This document shows positions 52,991 to 64,000 of a DNA stretch of 64,000 bases, piece after piece (position 1 is the stretch's first letter; each line of letters opens with the position of its first letter). A program made the position numbers and the translations under genes. Origin of the DNA: Paramecium octaurelia (Eukaryota > Ciliophora > Oligohymenophorea > Peniculida > Parameciidae); NCBI GenBank assembly GCA_905182995.1, contig CAJJDP010000020.1:437453-501452 (forward strand), written 5' to 3'. Under the pieces are notes generated by a model that saw only the letters and a program-made list of their open reading frames with translations, did not search any database and had not been told where the DNA came from.

Positions 52991-54618
52991 ATGAAAAAAA
53001 TACATAGTTGTTAATTACGGACCTTGGGTTTCGTAAAAAACTATTAATCGGATTCGATATCAAACAATATCATTAACCACACTCTTTATCATAAATATGC
53101 ATCCTCTCAAAACTATTATTACACAAGAGAAATTAACGAGATTTTAAGTAAGCAACGAACTTCATCTGTAATATTGTTCTAAGTATCAAAGCGATCTAAT
53201 AATAGGATTATTTGCATTTTGATGATGAGGATGAATATCTTAAAAGATTTTATATTTATGAGGTATATGATAATAAAATGAAATTGCTGAAAGAGTTTTA
53301 TAAATTTCACAAGGATCTCCCAAGATTTGCATTGACTAAACAAATACTCTAAACTCTAAACTACTATTACGATAAGCGTAGAAAATTAGATTATTATAGA
53401 ATCTAGAGATAAATAGAGTTTGAAAATAAATAAAATCCCCAATTACCCTAAAAAGGAATAGTTGGAGACAAGCCAATCGAGTCTCAAAGCACTCCCAAAT
53501 CAGAAAGCAGTTCGACCTCAAATCTGAATGCTAACGTTGAAAATATCCTCAAAGACATAACCAGATAGGAATCAAAGCAATAAATTGAGATCAGTAAGAT
53601 AACTTAGGTCTAAGAGGAATAGCAGAGTGAGATCCTTAAAATAATCAATATGATTAGTACCCCCCAAATCAAGAATTATTAGGTATTCAAGAAATCTAAA
53701 GCCAATTTCAAGAAGCAGTTGAAACTTGACGAGTTGGGACTATCATTATCATCACGAATTCAATAGAACCCACAAGAAGCCAAAATGCCTCTCTCAGCTC
53801 GATATCCTTCATATTCATTGAGCAGACTCAACCACAAACATTAATCACTCTCAAAAGAGAAGACGGCTGATACTCATTTAATAAAAGATAATTTATTGTA
53901 ACTATTTAACAAATGTCCAACGACCAAGAAAATCAAAGTAGAAAATAAAAGCAGTTCACGAACTATACAACTTGATTAAAAAAAATAGATACCTGAAATA
54001 AAGCAATTAGAGTTAAAAATAATTAAATCCCTCTAGGAAATAGAGAAAAATAAAAATACACAAAAAATGGTCTCTTTAGATAGCAAGGCCCTTCATTAAA
54101 TACTTAGCAAATTCAATTAACCTCTATCTTAAAGGCATATCCAATAAGTGGATTCCTTCAAGAGCACTTCTAATCAATCTATTAAGATTGCTCATAATAA
54201 AATTGCTATGTAGAAGGTTTACACTCCAAGAAATAAATTTGTGAGTTCAAAAACTAATGAGATCCATGCTCAACAAACAAAAAAGTCACTTGAAAAATAG
54301 TAATAATTAGTTAAAGCACTCGATCTTAAGAAATTAATGATCTACAAATCTGAGAAGTCTGCGAAGACAGAAAGAGTGAAGAAGAATGTGCCTGTTCTCA
54401 ATCTAAATGCAGTTTAAAATAATAATTAATCTTCTCTGACTTCCAGGAATCAAAGTGGCAATCCCAGCTTTATTCAATTGTTGACTCCAAAACCATAGAC
54501 TAGTAGATATAAAGTTAACAATCTGATTCATTGGTAAGTCAAGGCAATCCAAGCGGCTTCGAGAGAATACAAATTATAATTAAAACCTTAATAAATGAAA
54601 ATAGAACAATTAATTTGA
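52991..54618 (+). CDS. Basic Ser/Lys-rich protein with conserved-looking N-terminal helix domain
   Basis: 534 residues with a 23-nt intron at 53183-53205. The N-terminal ~150 residues are folded-looking (YLHFDDEDEYLKRFYIYEVY, KLLKEFYKFHKDLPRFALTK, LNYYYDKRRKLDYYRIQ). The remaining 380 are Lys/Gln/Ser-rich with scattered short helices and are probably disordered. The protein is strongly basic, so microtubule or nucleic-acid binding is possible, but no domain is recognised. Confidence 0.7.
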
Positions 54619-54683
54619 TATTATATGAACTCATTTTAAATATAAATTATAATAATTAATAATCATTAAAAAAATTAACTTCA

Positions 54684-55575
54684 ATGTCAATCATAAATTA
54701 AGAGCTCTTACAAAAAGTCATTGAACTATTAAACAGTTAACCCTCCATTTATCAGCAATTGAACTCATCAGAACTTGATAAAGGAATAGATCTCATCGAC
54801 ATCTATTCTGTTTATGGAGATGTAGATTAAAATATTTATGAAGAACCAGGTGAAATTCAATTCAATTTTGTCATGGAATAAGAACAGCCATTCGAAGAAG
54901 TCAAAGAAAGCATCCCGTAATAGAATACTAAAAAGTAAACAATCACATTGGATTACATTAAAAATTATGATAAGTGCGATCAAGTATTCAGAACAATAGC
55001 TGAAACCTAAGGAGAACTTGAAGTATTTTTGGATAGGAATCAAGAAATATACAGACAATTCAAAATTTGGAATGATCAACTAAACTATGGAGAACTTTAC
55101 TCAAAAGACCCAAAGTACATAGAGAAGATCAAATTCACATTGATACTTGTAATAATGAATACCTAATAGTTAGTTGTCTGAATGGTTAATCGCTGTATGT
55201 TATAAATCACAAGTCAAAAAAAGGATTTTAATACAAACTTAAACTTAACCAAGAGTGTAATACAAGGCAAATATATTTTTGGAATATATTTATGAACCCA
55301 AGAAAATAAATGAAAGCAGAAGAACAGGTGAAGTGAAGCGACAAACTGTTCATGAAATCCTATTAGCAGCAACTCCAGATATGGCGTATGTTCTGTCTGA
55401 AGGATTTATTATCTCAAAATTAACTAACTAATTAATTGCTCCTATTTAAGGAAGCTATTGTAAAATAAAAGATTGGCTGATTGCAGTTCGTGGAGTGACA
55501 AACTTAAATGTGAAGGAATTTTAGGAATTGCTTAAGATCAGCAGAGAATATTTTTCTGATCAGAGTACTATTTGA
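54684..55575 (+). CDS. Probable gene with unresolved exon structure
   Basis: The first ~150 codons from ATG 54684 are clearly protein-like (MSIINQELLQKVIELLNS, DQVFRTIAETQGELEVFLDR). Two further blocks continue in other frames: DTCNNEYLIVSCLNGQSLYV near 55136-55250 and KRQTVHEILLAATPDMAYVL from about 55330 to the TGA at 55573-55575. No canonical 20-30 nt introns connect the three blocks. It may be a pseudogene with two frameshifts, or its introns may use rarer sites. No family is recognised. Confidence 0.5.
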
Positions 55576-55611
55576 TTTTTATATGAATTAATTACAAATA
55601 AAAAATGGGTA

Positions 55612-57932
55612 TCAATCAATTGATGAAACTAATGAATATATTTAATAATAGACAGATTCCACTTGGTCTTGCGATTCATGTGTTTAGTATTGGGCATCAT
55701 ATAGGATGTCTATTTATTCAATTAAGTCCTCGTAAAGAGTGTTACAGATTTGGAATTATCCAATAAGGTTGATCTTGATCAATCTATTAGACAATTCTAA
55801 GATTTTGTTTTATTTTTATTTAAACTACTGCTTCTCTTCTTTTCTTTCCTTTAAGATTTCCTCATAATAAGGATAAGGAGTGATAAGCATCGGAGCAGAA
55901 TCTTTTTAACTAAAATGTTTTAAGATGTCTTTCACTTTAACTCTTTATTGACATTTCCCATTCTTTTTGTTTTTGTAGATTTAATTTTAGATTTTCAATT
56001 CCTATTATTTAACCTGAGCAAAGTTTTGCAACATTTGTTTGCCTATGACACCACTTGTCTTTTTCTACTAACTTTTACTTTATTTCAAATGATCTATGAT
56101 CTTTCTCACAGCCATTTTGAACATTGCTCTATGTTTCCACTTTTTTTCTTATTAATGGCCAAATATATTTCGCAATAGCCTTTTATGAATTTATTAATAA
56201 CTTTCTTTAATGACATTAGCTTTGAATTATTTTTCTAGCAAATACTTCTTATAAACATATTGAGTCATTGGATCTCCTTCAATTACATTTATTCTTTTCA
56301 GTTACTTTGCATTTTCTATTTAAATAAATTAAAATACTTTTTATCCGAGAAAGATTCTCTTAGAGTAAAAGTTTCCTTCTTAACCCTAATTACTCAATTT
56401 CAAAAAGTAGAGATTCATCTTCTTAAATTAATTATAAGAATTGTGAAATAGGACATATTATTACCAAAGAATCTCTACAGGCAACTGCTGACTGTTTTCT
56501 ATAGCAATCCTCTAATATTTCGATTTCTCCAAATATATAGCCTTCTTATATGTTTAATAATGTGTTCCCTTGCTCGTCACATAGTCTTACTTCTCCTGAG
56601 ACTAAGAAGTAGACATCCAAACTTGGAGATCCATTGTAGTAGATAGTATCAAATTATTTGAAATTGTACATTGTAAAGTAGGGTAGTATGGCTGCAGCAA
56701 AATTAATGTTGAAAGCAAACATATTGACATTCTCAATCAATTGCTTTTGGCAAAAGGCTATTGCAAAGATCTTTAGTTAAGATGGCAATGTTTCTATTAT
56801 CCTATGATTCTTATTTATAAATATTATTTACTTTCTGTAATTCCAAAAAGGATTATTCTCAATGTTATATTAAAAGTAAGAAAATAACTGATTACTCAAC
56901 TCTTCTGGAATTATGATTTTCTGCATTAAGGTTTCCAAGGCCTCTAAATCCTCTTCAAAGCCATCTGTCGAAGATTGTTATTCTAAGATATCTGCTAAAT
57001 TGCCTATTGTCAATGAATAGAATCCAACCCCTATGAATATCCAGATGATAGTTAAATTGTATTGCATTGAAGTAGTCAAAGGTATGTCTCCATATCCAAT
57101 GACTGTTACTGTTTAAATAGCCCAGTACAATCCTTGGATGTAGATGGAATAGTTATTTTCCTTCTGTGCCAGTCCTTCATAAAGTAAAACTGAATGAAAG
57201 AGACAACCAAATAAACTAATGAAAATGAGCATGTTTTTGAATATTTTCAAAATACTTAATATTTTGCCATCCAATTAAAAAAGTTTTTCAAAATATTCGG
57301 ACTTTTCCAAAGAATTATGAGATTCTTGATAAATTTATCTTTCGTTATAGCAGAAGTATTTTATGAATCTCAATAATTTGAGTAGATTTAATCCCATTAA
57401 ATCGAAGAATGTAGGAGCAAATAATTTGTAGGGGATGATACTAATGATGTCGAGGATGAGCCATCTTTGCAGGTTGAATAGGAAGATGTCAATAAAGTTG
57501 TTGATTAAATTGTAATTATTATCTATCTGGCAAGTTATTTATTTTAAGATTATATCAATTAAATAAAGTCCATCCAACAAAAATGTAATTATTGTTAATG
57601 AATCCTAAAGTGAATATAAGATTTATCTATACAAATTCATTGAAATCAGAAAGACTAATGTAGATTGGATAAAGCATTAATGTGGCTGCTGTTTAAAGCG
57701 ACATGAATTGTTTCCACAAATATAACTGGTCTGGGTAAAAGGGTAACTTTTACCGTTTCCTTTGGATCTATTTTGATTGAAATAAATTTTCTTGTTTTTT
57801 TTGTTTGCCCACATACCTAAAGAATTGTTGGAGAATGGTTAATTTTCTAACAGCACTCCCAAATTTCATTTTGATTGATTTTTCTTAAAAGCAATTAATG
57901 ACTTCGTCTTGATTGGTGTAATCCTATAACAT
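55612..57932 (-). CDS. Cyclic-nucleotide-gated / KCNH-like K+ channel
   Basis: The ATG at 57932 is the first in frame, but the frame stays open and protein-like (SPKKFTF, SANSNRQFLSPKHS) to about 58110 without another ATG, so the N-terminus is uncertain. A 28-nt intron removes the segment after DFNEF. Six membrane segments are followed by the pore IQTVTVIGYGDIPLTTS, whose GYGD filter marks K+ selectivity. S4 is weak (LLKLLRFIKYFCYNERQ). A cyclic-nucleotide-binding domain follows (VYFLVSGEVRLCDEQGN, YIFGEIEIL-like). The family controls ciliate membrane excitability and swimming. Confidence 0.88.
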
Positions 57933-58184
57933 AAATAAGCTGTGTTTAGGACTCAAGAATTGTCTATTGCTATTAGCACTAAAAATTTAAATGAATGTGA
58001 ACTTTTTTGGAGATTGAATGATGAGAGAAGTTTCTTTGGAGGTCTGCTTACTTTACCGTATTGTGTAAAATAGTTTTAGTGAACTACAATATTAAAAATG
58101 GACTATTACTCAATTTCAGTTTTGTATTCTTTGAGGTCAATAGGAATTGAGCTACTTGGATGAACTTATCCAATACTCATTAAT

Positions 58185-60322
58185 ATGTTAATTATACTAA
58201 TATATACAATAGCTCATTGCTTTTAAGCTGACAACACATATGTCACTCATGTATTTGATAAAGCCATAGAAAACAATTACACAAGGTACCCTGAACTCTT
58301 TGCAGTTCAAAATATTTATGATTCAGTCTCTAAATAAATAACTCTAAAAAGTAAACTTTTATTCTAATTCTCAGATGGCAGGAAAGTCCTCTGTCAAATC
58401 CCCATACCCCAGATAACCAAGCCATTTCAGATCGACAAATTGACAATCGTTAGAAATCTCACAGATGAGGAAGTCAACCATATACTTTTTCCATTAGAAG
58501 ATCAATGTGTATAACATTATACCAAAGAATTCGTCTATGAATATTGCTTCAAAAAGTACATCCGTCAATTTGACGATCTGAATACCATGCTCAACATGAG
58601 AAAACAAGTACTTCTTTTTTACTAAGATAGTATAAAGAGGATTTCAGTCTTGGAATTTCCAAATCCTATCTTAGAGCTACTGATGAAACTAATGGTATTC
58701 ATTAACCTGATCATGCCCTTTATACACTTGATACTAATTACCATCAAATTATCAATTAAGTTGATTAATTGATCATCATTTCTGAATGCATTGCTAAATT
58801 GAGAAATTACACCAAAATTTTGTTAAAAAACTATGGATACAAGCTAACTGTCAATACAATCACAGCTACATACCATTTTGAAATTGCCCTTGTTATTCAC
58901 AGCCAATTATTGCTGCTTAAACAGTGTTCAGATCAAACCATAATCTCTGATTCCTTTGAATTTTAACCATTCGATGAAATTCAAGAGAAGATCCTACCCA
59001 ATCAATATTACCAATATAAAAACATCATATTTGGCATGAATCTCAGAGCCTAAGAAATGTTCCATCCCCAACAAAGTCTCGGTGTTGTCTTTACTGAGCA
59101 TGTCCACATAGTGTAAGTGGAGAAAATTATCGATTTCTGTGCCATTCTTGTTTCTGGCAATGCCTTTAGAAAAAAACCAAAACCCATCTTCCAAATTAAG
59201 AACCTAATTTTGATGGACACTAATGCTGTCTATGTGGAAATGAAGAGACCTGTTTTGATTATAGAAAATATTCTATTTTTCGAATGGGTAGATTAAATGG
59301 ATATCAATGATTATGTAACTATATTCGAGAACTCAACTTCAGTTTTCAGTTATGTCGAAACCTTCAAAATAGTTGGCTATCAAAATGGCATGGCCACTTT
59401 GGATAAGTAACTAACTAAAGGCCTCAGATATTCGGGCAAAGCCTTTATTAAAAGGAATGGCCAATTCAACTATGCTGAAAACATAACTCTCTTTCAATAG
59501 AACTCCTCTGAGGGTACAGACGAAGATTACTTGGATTTCTATAAAATTGAACATGACCAAATCCAACTCTACTTATTTAATAACTCTTAATAGGGGATAA
59601 AGATCAAATAGGAACATCAAAAATTCAATGGAATCACTTTTCATGTCAGTCCTTTAAAATCTGCCCAGGCTCCATCTTTATTTATCAACATCAGAAGTCA
59701 GATGTACGAAGAAACCCATATATCCTTTCTTACAGTTCCTTAACATACCATTTTTATCAAAAGCAAGAGCAGACCGTATAAGCAAATGGAACCAAGATAC
59801 ATGAACAGCTCAATCATGAGCGAACAATTTTGGATTATCATTGATACTCAGACTGACAAATTATATATTGGAAAAGATTATGAAATTGATCTCTTCAATA
59901 GAATGATCGAATTTCAATTACTGAGAATCAAAAACACAACTTCGCCAATCATTTTCGATTTCACCAAAAAATCAAATGAAGTTAAGGTATTGGATATTAT
60001 GCTTTTACCTTTAAAAAATTTTCAAAATTTTGAAAGCAATTTCTTGAATGGGACCTACCATCCTCTAAATTACACTGGATAAGGATAAGGGCAATATTTT
60101 GAAAGCTATGATCAGGGAAGTTATTGCAAACCTATCAACTCTACTCGAAAGAGCATTGTGCAATTACGGTGTTACCCAGGGGATTTAATGAGGTTTCTAT
60201 CAATATATGAAGAAGAAATTTGCCAGTATAAAATTAATATAGGCACATATCTCTTATGCGAAAACAATTAAGACATTGTAGAGCCTTCTGAATAACATAT
60301 TATGTGTATATTAAATTAATGA
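58185..60322 (+). CDS. OS-9/XTP3-B-like ER lectin with MRH-type domain
   Basis: 704 residues with one 23-nt intron at 58608-58630. It begins with a signal peptide (MLIILIYTIAHCFQ). An MRH first half is seen early: CVQHYTKEFVYEYCFKKYI, then FSLGISKSY and ATDETNGIHQ, the usual C, Y-E-x-C, LG and DET-x-x positions. The second half of an MRH fold is at the extreme C-terminus: YFESYDQGSYC, RKSIVQLRCYPGD, EEEICQYKINIGTYLLC. About 480 residues lie between. MRH lectins in the ER read trimmed mannose on misfolded glycoproteins for ER-associated degradation. Several N-x-S/T sites fit a luminal protein. Confidence 0.8.
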
Positions 60323-60417
60323 TTTATAAATTGAAATTTAAAGAATATCGGAAATTCTAACTCAATTTTTAAAGGAATTTAGGATTAATTTTAAAATCAA
60401 TAATATTTTACCCAAAA

Positions 60418-61986
60418 ATGATTGAAATTCCCAGAGATTACGAGCAATTAAATTCATAATAGAGACTAGAGATATTGTAATTTTATGTACCTCCATTTTT
60501 GTTATTAAACTAGTTCGAAACTATTGTTTCAGAATATACATCGTTTAACCACTCTTAATTTATATATCCTCTTTATCAAACGTTTTAAGTCTAATTAAAC
60601 CAACAAATGAGATCATTATCAAATCAAGATGAAGTACTTTCTCTATCTATTTAGGTTTATGAATCATTTAAAAATCTTTAGAAAAAAGCCACGGAAGATT
60701 CCACAATCCAAGAGATGTTATTCGAATATGATGAATGTATTCCCTAAATTAAACTATCTTAGTCATTCATCCCATTAAAATCCAAGCTCTACCTAAATTA
60801 ATAAAATAAAAATAAAAAAAACCACAATGTGACAAAAAAGCAGCCAGTTGCATCCTAGACGAATAACCCATCAAGCATGAATTCATAATGACCGGCTCCT
60901 AATCAATGATGGTTAATTAAAATAAGGACAGAGTCCGTAGTATTTCCGAATTAGACGAAGAATTAAAACTAAATGTGATTAGAGAATTCGATGAGAAGAG
61001 TTACATTTCCTAAATTAATTTTGAAAGAAGTCCTCAAAGTGATTTGAAATCTGTCATTGAATAAAGAATGGAACAGTCCCAAAACTACTATTTCAATGAA
61101 GCTTAATTGGATGACGTAACTATACCCCCTTAATTATAGGCATACTATGTAATTCAATAGGCTAAGGCTGAGATTTAGAACAATCAACCATTAGAAGCTT
61201 GGTTCTAAGAAAACTATGGAGATTTCATTGATATGATACAGGACAAGTATGCCACCATGTAGCATAATCTGAATGAGTTAGATTCAGATGGATGGGTCAT
61301 TGAAAAAAACACTAAATAATTAGTAATCAAATATAAAATTGACTCCAAAAATTCAACAGTAACTCTTTTTATGGATTCAGTCTTTGAAGCCAACATCACT
61401 AAATTAATGGCTTTAATTAATGAAATTGAACTCTATCAAAATTATGTACCTTTTTGTGTCAGATCTTCCATGCCTAAAAGGATTGGAAAATGTTGCAAGA
61501 TTTGTGATATTCAAGTTTACTTTCCCTTGATCTCGGATAGAAAAGCTGTCTTTGTTGGGGAAGGCATCGATAGACTCAACATAAATGGAACCATTGTTTT
61601 TTTATGTAAATCTGTTGATAATAATCCTGAATTTCTTAAATTACATAATATAGATTTATCAAAGGATAAAGGAAAGTTTGTTAACTTGATACTTAATTAT
61701 TATGTTTTTGAACTCACACCACTTAGTGATAATAAATGTAGAGTAAGGGCTGTTACTAATTCAGATCCTTAATGTAGATACATTCCAAAAGCCTTGGTAG
61801 CTCTAGTAGCTAGAAAAGTATTAATAATGTATATCTTAGATGGCAAGCACCTTGTTTGAAAAAATGTAAAAAATTACCTAGAATTTCGCCAAAAGCCCAT
61901 GGTATCCAAAATATCTTGAAAATTAAGAGTTTTATAATTGGATTGACAATAAAGTAACCAACCACTTTTCTAAACAATAAAATTGA
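60418..61986 (+). CDS. START-like lipid-binding domain protein
   Basis: 505 residues with introns at 60847-60875 (29 nt) and 61818-61839 (22 nt). The first ~270 residues are Gln/Ser/Asn-rich (SISELDEELKLNVIREFDEK). The C-terminal ~230 residues read as a START-type helix-grip fold: DKYATMQHNLNELDSDGWVI, LFMDSVFEANITKLMALINE, QNYVPFCVRSSMPKRIGKCC and the final helix ALVARKMASTLFEKMQKITQ. START proteins carry sterols or phospholipids. Without the first intron the gene splits into two frames; the 29-nt splice joins them exactly. Confidence 0.75.
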
Positions 61987-62124
61987 TTAATTCTCTTTAT
62001 TTATATAGTTATTTTATAATTTTATTAAGATAAAGTTTTGGTAATTCATATCTTCATTGAAGATTTATAAATCGATATTATTATTATTGAAAATAATCAA
62101 AATATGATATGATGAAACTCTTTT
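61987..62124. other. Short intergenic stretch
   Basis: AT-rich 3' flank of the START-like gene up to the edge of the decayed duplicate segment. Confidence 0.3.
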
Positions 62125-62338
62125 CTTCAACACATCAAAACTTGTTAAGAATATTAAAATATTATCTGCCCTTCTTACTAATAAATAAAAAACTCCAGAA
62201 AACAAGAGATAACGACCATTATACAAAAGAATTCAAAACACTTGTTTCAAAAAAATAAGTGTAAATTACAATTATTAAAATTCATTTTTATGTTATTCTC
62301 AAAATTTAGAAAAAAAAAGTAGAAATTTGAGTTCATAA
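62125..62338 (+). pseudogene. Decayed 3' fragment of the gene at 13.4-14.3 kb
   Basis: The plus strand reads RRIQNT-like remnants of the C-terminus of the 287-residue protein: LTNKQKTPENKRQRPLYKRI and QNTCFKK correspond to LTSRYRSPENKKQRTLSQRI and QNTYFKN. The rest of that gene is missing. The fragment sits in the same relative position and orientation to the membrane-protein paralogue as the intact gene does at 13.3 kb. It is therefore the relic end of the duplicated segment. Confidence 0.7.
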
Positions 62339-62364
62339 TTAATTTATTAATAACTTAAATATTT

Positions 62365-64000
62365 ATCAAATTAAAGTGTCTACTTTAGTTCTGTTTCTTT
62401 TGTAACAGTAATATCCTGTTCCCAAAATTAGACAGCCTCCCAAAATACCCAAAGTAACCCAAACTCCTGTATGGCTACTAGTAGTATTATCATGATCGTC
62501 ATCATTACCACCAGGTCCTAAAATAGTTATAGGTGTTGAATCTGTTGAGAAATAGTTACTAACTACAAGATGGCCGGCTGCTATATCAAATTTTCCGTCT
62601 AGCAATAGTTGTGGAGATGAATTAATCTTATACAAAGCTAATGATTCTATATGCTCTGAATTGGTAATGTAATACAACTAACTATAAATATACAATATTA
62701 CTTAGTTTTCGTATAAGTACAATTCCTGTTACACCTAATACGAATCAAAATAGAATGTTGGTTTTAAGGCTGCAAAAAAGGTTACTGCTGAATTGGTACT
62801 TTAGACCTTAGGTAATTAATAGATTGTCTAAACTAAATTCAAATTGATTTAATCAGTATAGGAGACCTATATGAAATTATTAACAATTTTAACAGATGAG
62901 GATGTGTATCCCAAGAGTACGAAAGATCCATAGCCTTGCAAAATAAAAACAATCTTTTTCTATTCCAAATTGCATTAATCAACAGAACAAGAAAACTCAA
63001 TGTGTATTCCATAATGAGGACCTTAAGTGGCAAATAGAATAAAATCTGCTTTGTATGATGTATCAGTAGTCACCACATTAATAGTTTTGATGCAAGAGTA
63101 AATGGTATCTTTAGGTACAAAGAAGTCTTGGTTGATAAAATCGAATAAACTTAAAGTAATTTTGTTAGTTTTTTAGATTTGATTCTGCTTTATGCTATAT
63201 TCAAGTACAATAAATGCATAATTATTATCAGTGTAATACACGTGATAGTGATTATTCTTAATTTTTTAAATAGTTAATCCATACTAGGAATTATACAAAT
63301 CAGCAACACTTATTTTACCGTAATTTTAAGCTTTGGATAAATCTTGAATATTTTTAGAGTATGCCAAAATCTCCTTTTTTAAAATAATGAACATATTTTC
63401 AGTATCTATATATCCTGAAAAGATATTATCACTTATTTATAGCCAAGAACTACTTATTTTGCAATTAGTATTTTCACATTATATTCCACCAACATACTAC
63501 AATTTATCCTTAACACATTAAATCAAGACTTAAGAATCATAACTTGCTAAGATATCCTGACATATATAATCTGCGGTTATATTTTCAGTGAAAACAACTT
63601 CATTTGTCTTTTTACTAATTAGAACATAGGAGTCATGGTTAAGAGCAAAAATATAGTTTGTACTGAAATCAACAACATTCATAGTATAATTATGATAATA
63701 CGGTTTTACAATTTCAATAGGATTTATTATTTCTGCTTTTCGGTCTTTGAGTTGAGGTATCATCAGTTCAAATTTGGTGACTTCACCTGAAAACCAATCA
63801 GTGCCCATATCTTGAATATAATTGTGTTACTAGTTGGATGTTAAATTAGTTGTTATGTTTAATTTATCCTTCTTAATTTTCAAACTAAGTTGGTTGTTAA
63901 CCAATCTGAACTTTCTATTAACCAATAACAGTTATTCATTTGAGTAAACTATATTATAGTCTTAATCTTAAATAAATGTATTGTCATCAAAACTAACTGA
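62365..64000 (-). CDS. Partial paralogue of the large membrane protein (runs off the window)
   Basis: This is the C-terminal ~545 residues of a protein closely related to the one at 9.1-13.3 kb; the 5' part lies beyond the window. Aligned stretches are about 80% identical by eye, for example MNVVDFSTNYIFALNHDSY against MNVVDFSTNYIFVLKNDSY. The end has the same acidic segment, membrane helix (VWVTLGILGGCLILGTGYY) and tail (CYKRNRTKVDTLI). The frame is open throughout, so it appears functional. It is inverted relative to its partner. Confidence 0.85.

Noticed and set aside
60876-60911. Separate gene starting at the double ATG near 60906
   Set aside because: A 29-nt intron at 60847-60875 joins it to the upstream frame with a length divisible by three.

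Overview
The window reads as macronuclear DNA of a Paramecium-like ciliate. It is very AT-rich. Genes are only open if TAA and TAG are read as glutamine and TGA is the only stop. Most genes are cut by 20-30 nt GT...AG introns, and neighbours lie tens of bases apart on both strands. The introns are far shorter than those of Tetrahymena. All coordinates below come from hand translation with that code; splice sites were accepted when they restored frame across the whole gene.

Layout. 0.2-8.1 kb: ESCRT-I Vps23/TSG101-like protein, a C2H2 finger protein, a CFAP100-like axonemal protein, a UBA-UAS-UBX protein, a GRAM-VASt lipid-transfer-like protein, and a secreted acidic repeat protein. 9.1-13.3 kb: a 1385-residue single-pass membrane protein whose partial, inverted paralogue closes the window at 62.4-64 kb. 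13.4-17.4 kb: a minus-strand run with an ORC1/CDC6-type ATPase and a mercaptopyruvate sulfurtransferase. 17.5-26.7 kb: a GPCR fused to a degenerate PIP-kinase domain, a coiled-coil protein, a 98-bp inverted repeat and a 736-residue membrane protein. 27-36.4 kb: EF-hand, MORN and alveolin cytoskeletal genes, a CLK/LAMMER-type kinase, a poly-glutamine protein and a damaged aquaporin. 36.6-40.4 kb: a coiled-coil protein, a PNUTS-like TFIIS-N/CCCH protein and a small four-helix membrane protein. 40.5-46 kb: three tandem calcium-dependent protein kinases. 46-52 kb: a mitochondrial carrier, a nucleoredoxin-like protein, V-ATPase subunit e, an EF-hand pseudokinase and a bacterial-type D-Ala-D-Ala carboxypeptidase. 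53-62 kb: a basic protein, a gene with unresolved exons, a cyclic-nucleotide-gated K+ channel, an OS-9-like ER lectin and a START-like protein.

Common themes are calcium signalling (four EF-hand kinases and one EF-hand protein), membrane excitability and lipid signalling (CNG channel, GPCR-PIPK, GRAM and START proteins), and cortex or cilium structure (alveolin, MORN, CFAP100). There is no operon logic. I saw no tRNA, rRNA, transposon or CRISPR. The most unusual items are the GPCR-PIPK with a ruined kinase core, the EF-hand pseudokinase next to three intact relatives, the carboxypeptidase, the inverted segmental duplication, a gene pair overlapping by ATGA, and a gene whose start codon seems to be assembled by splicing.
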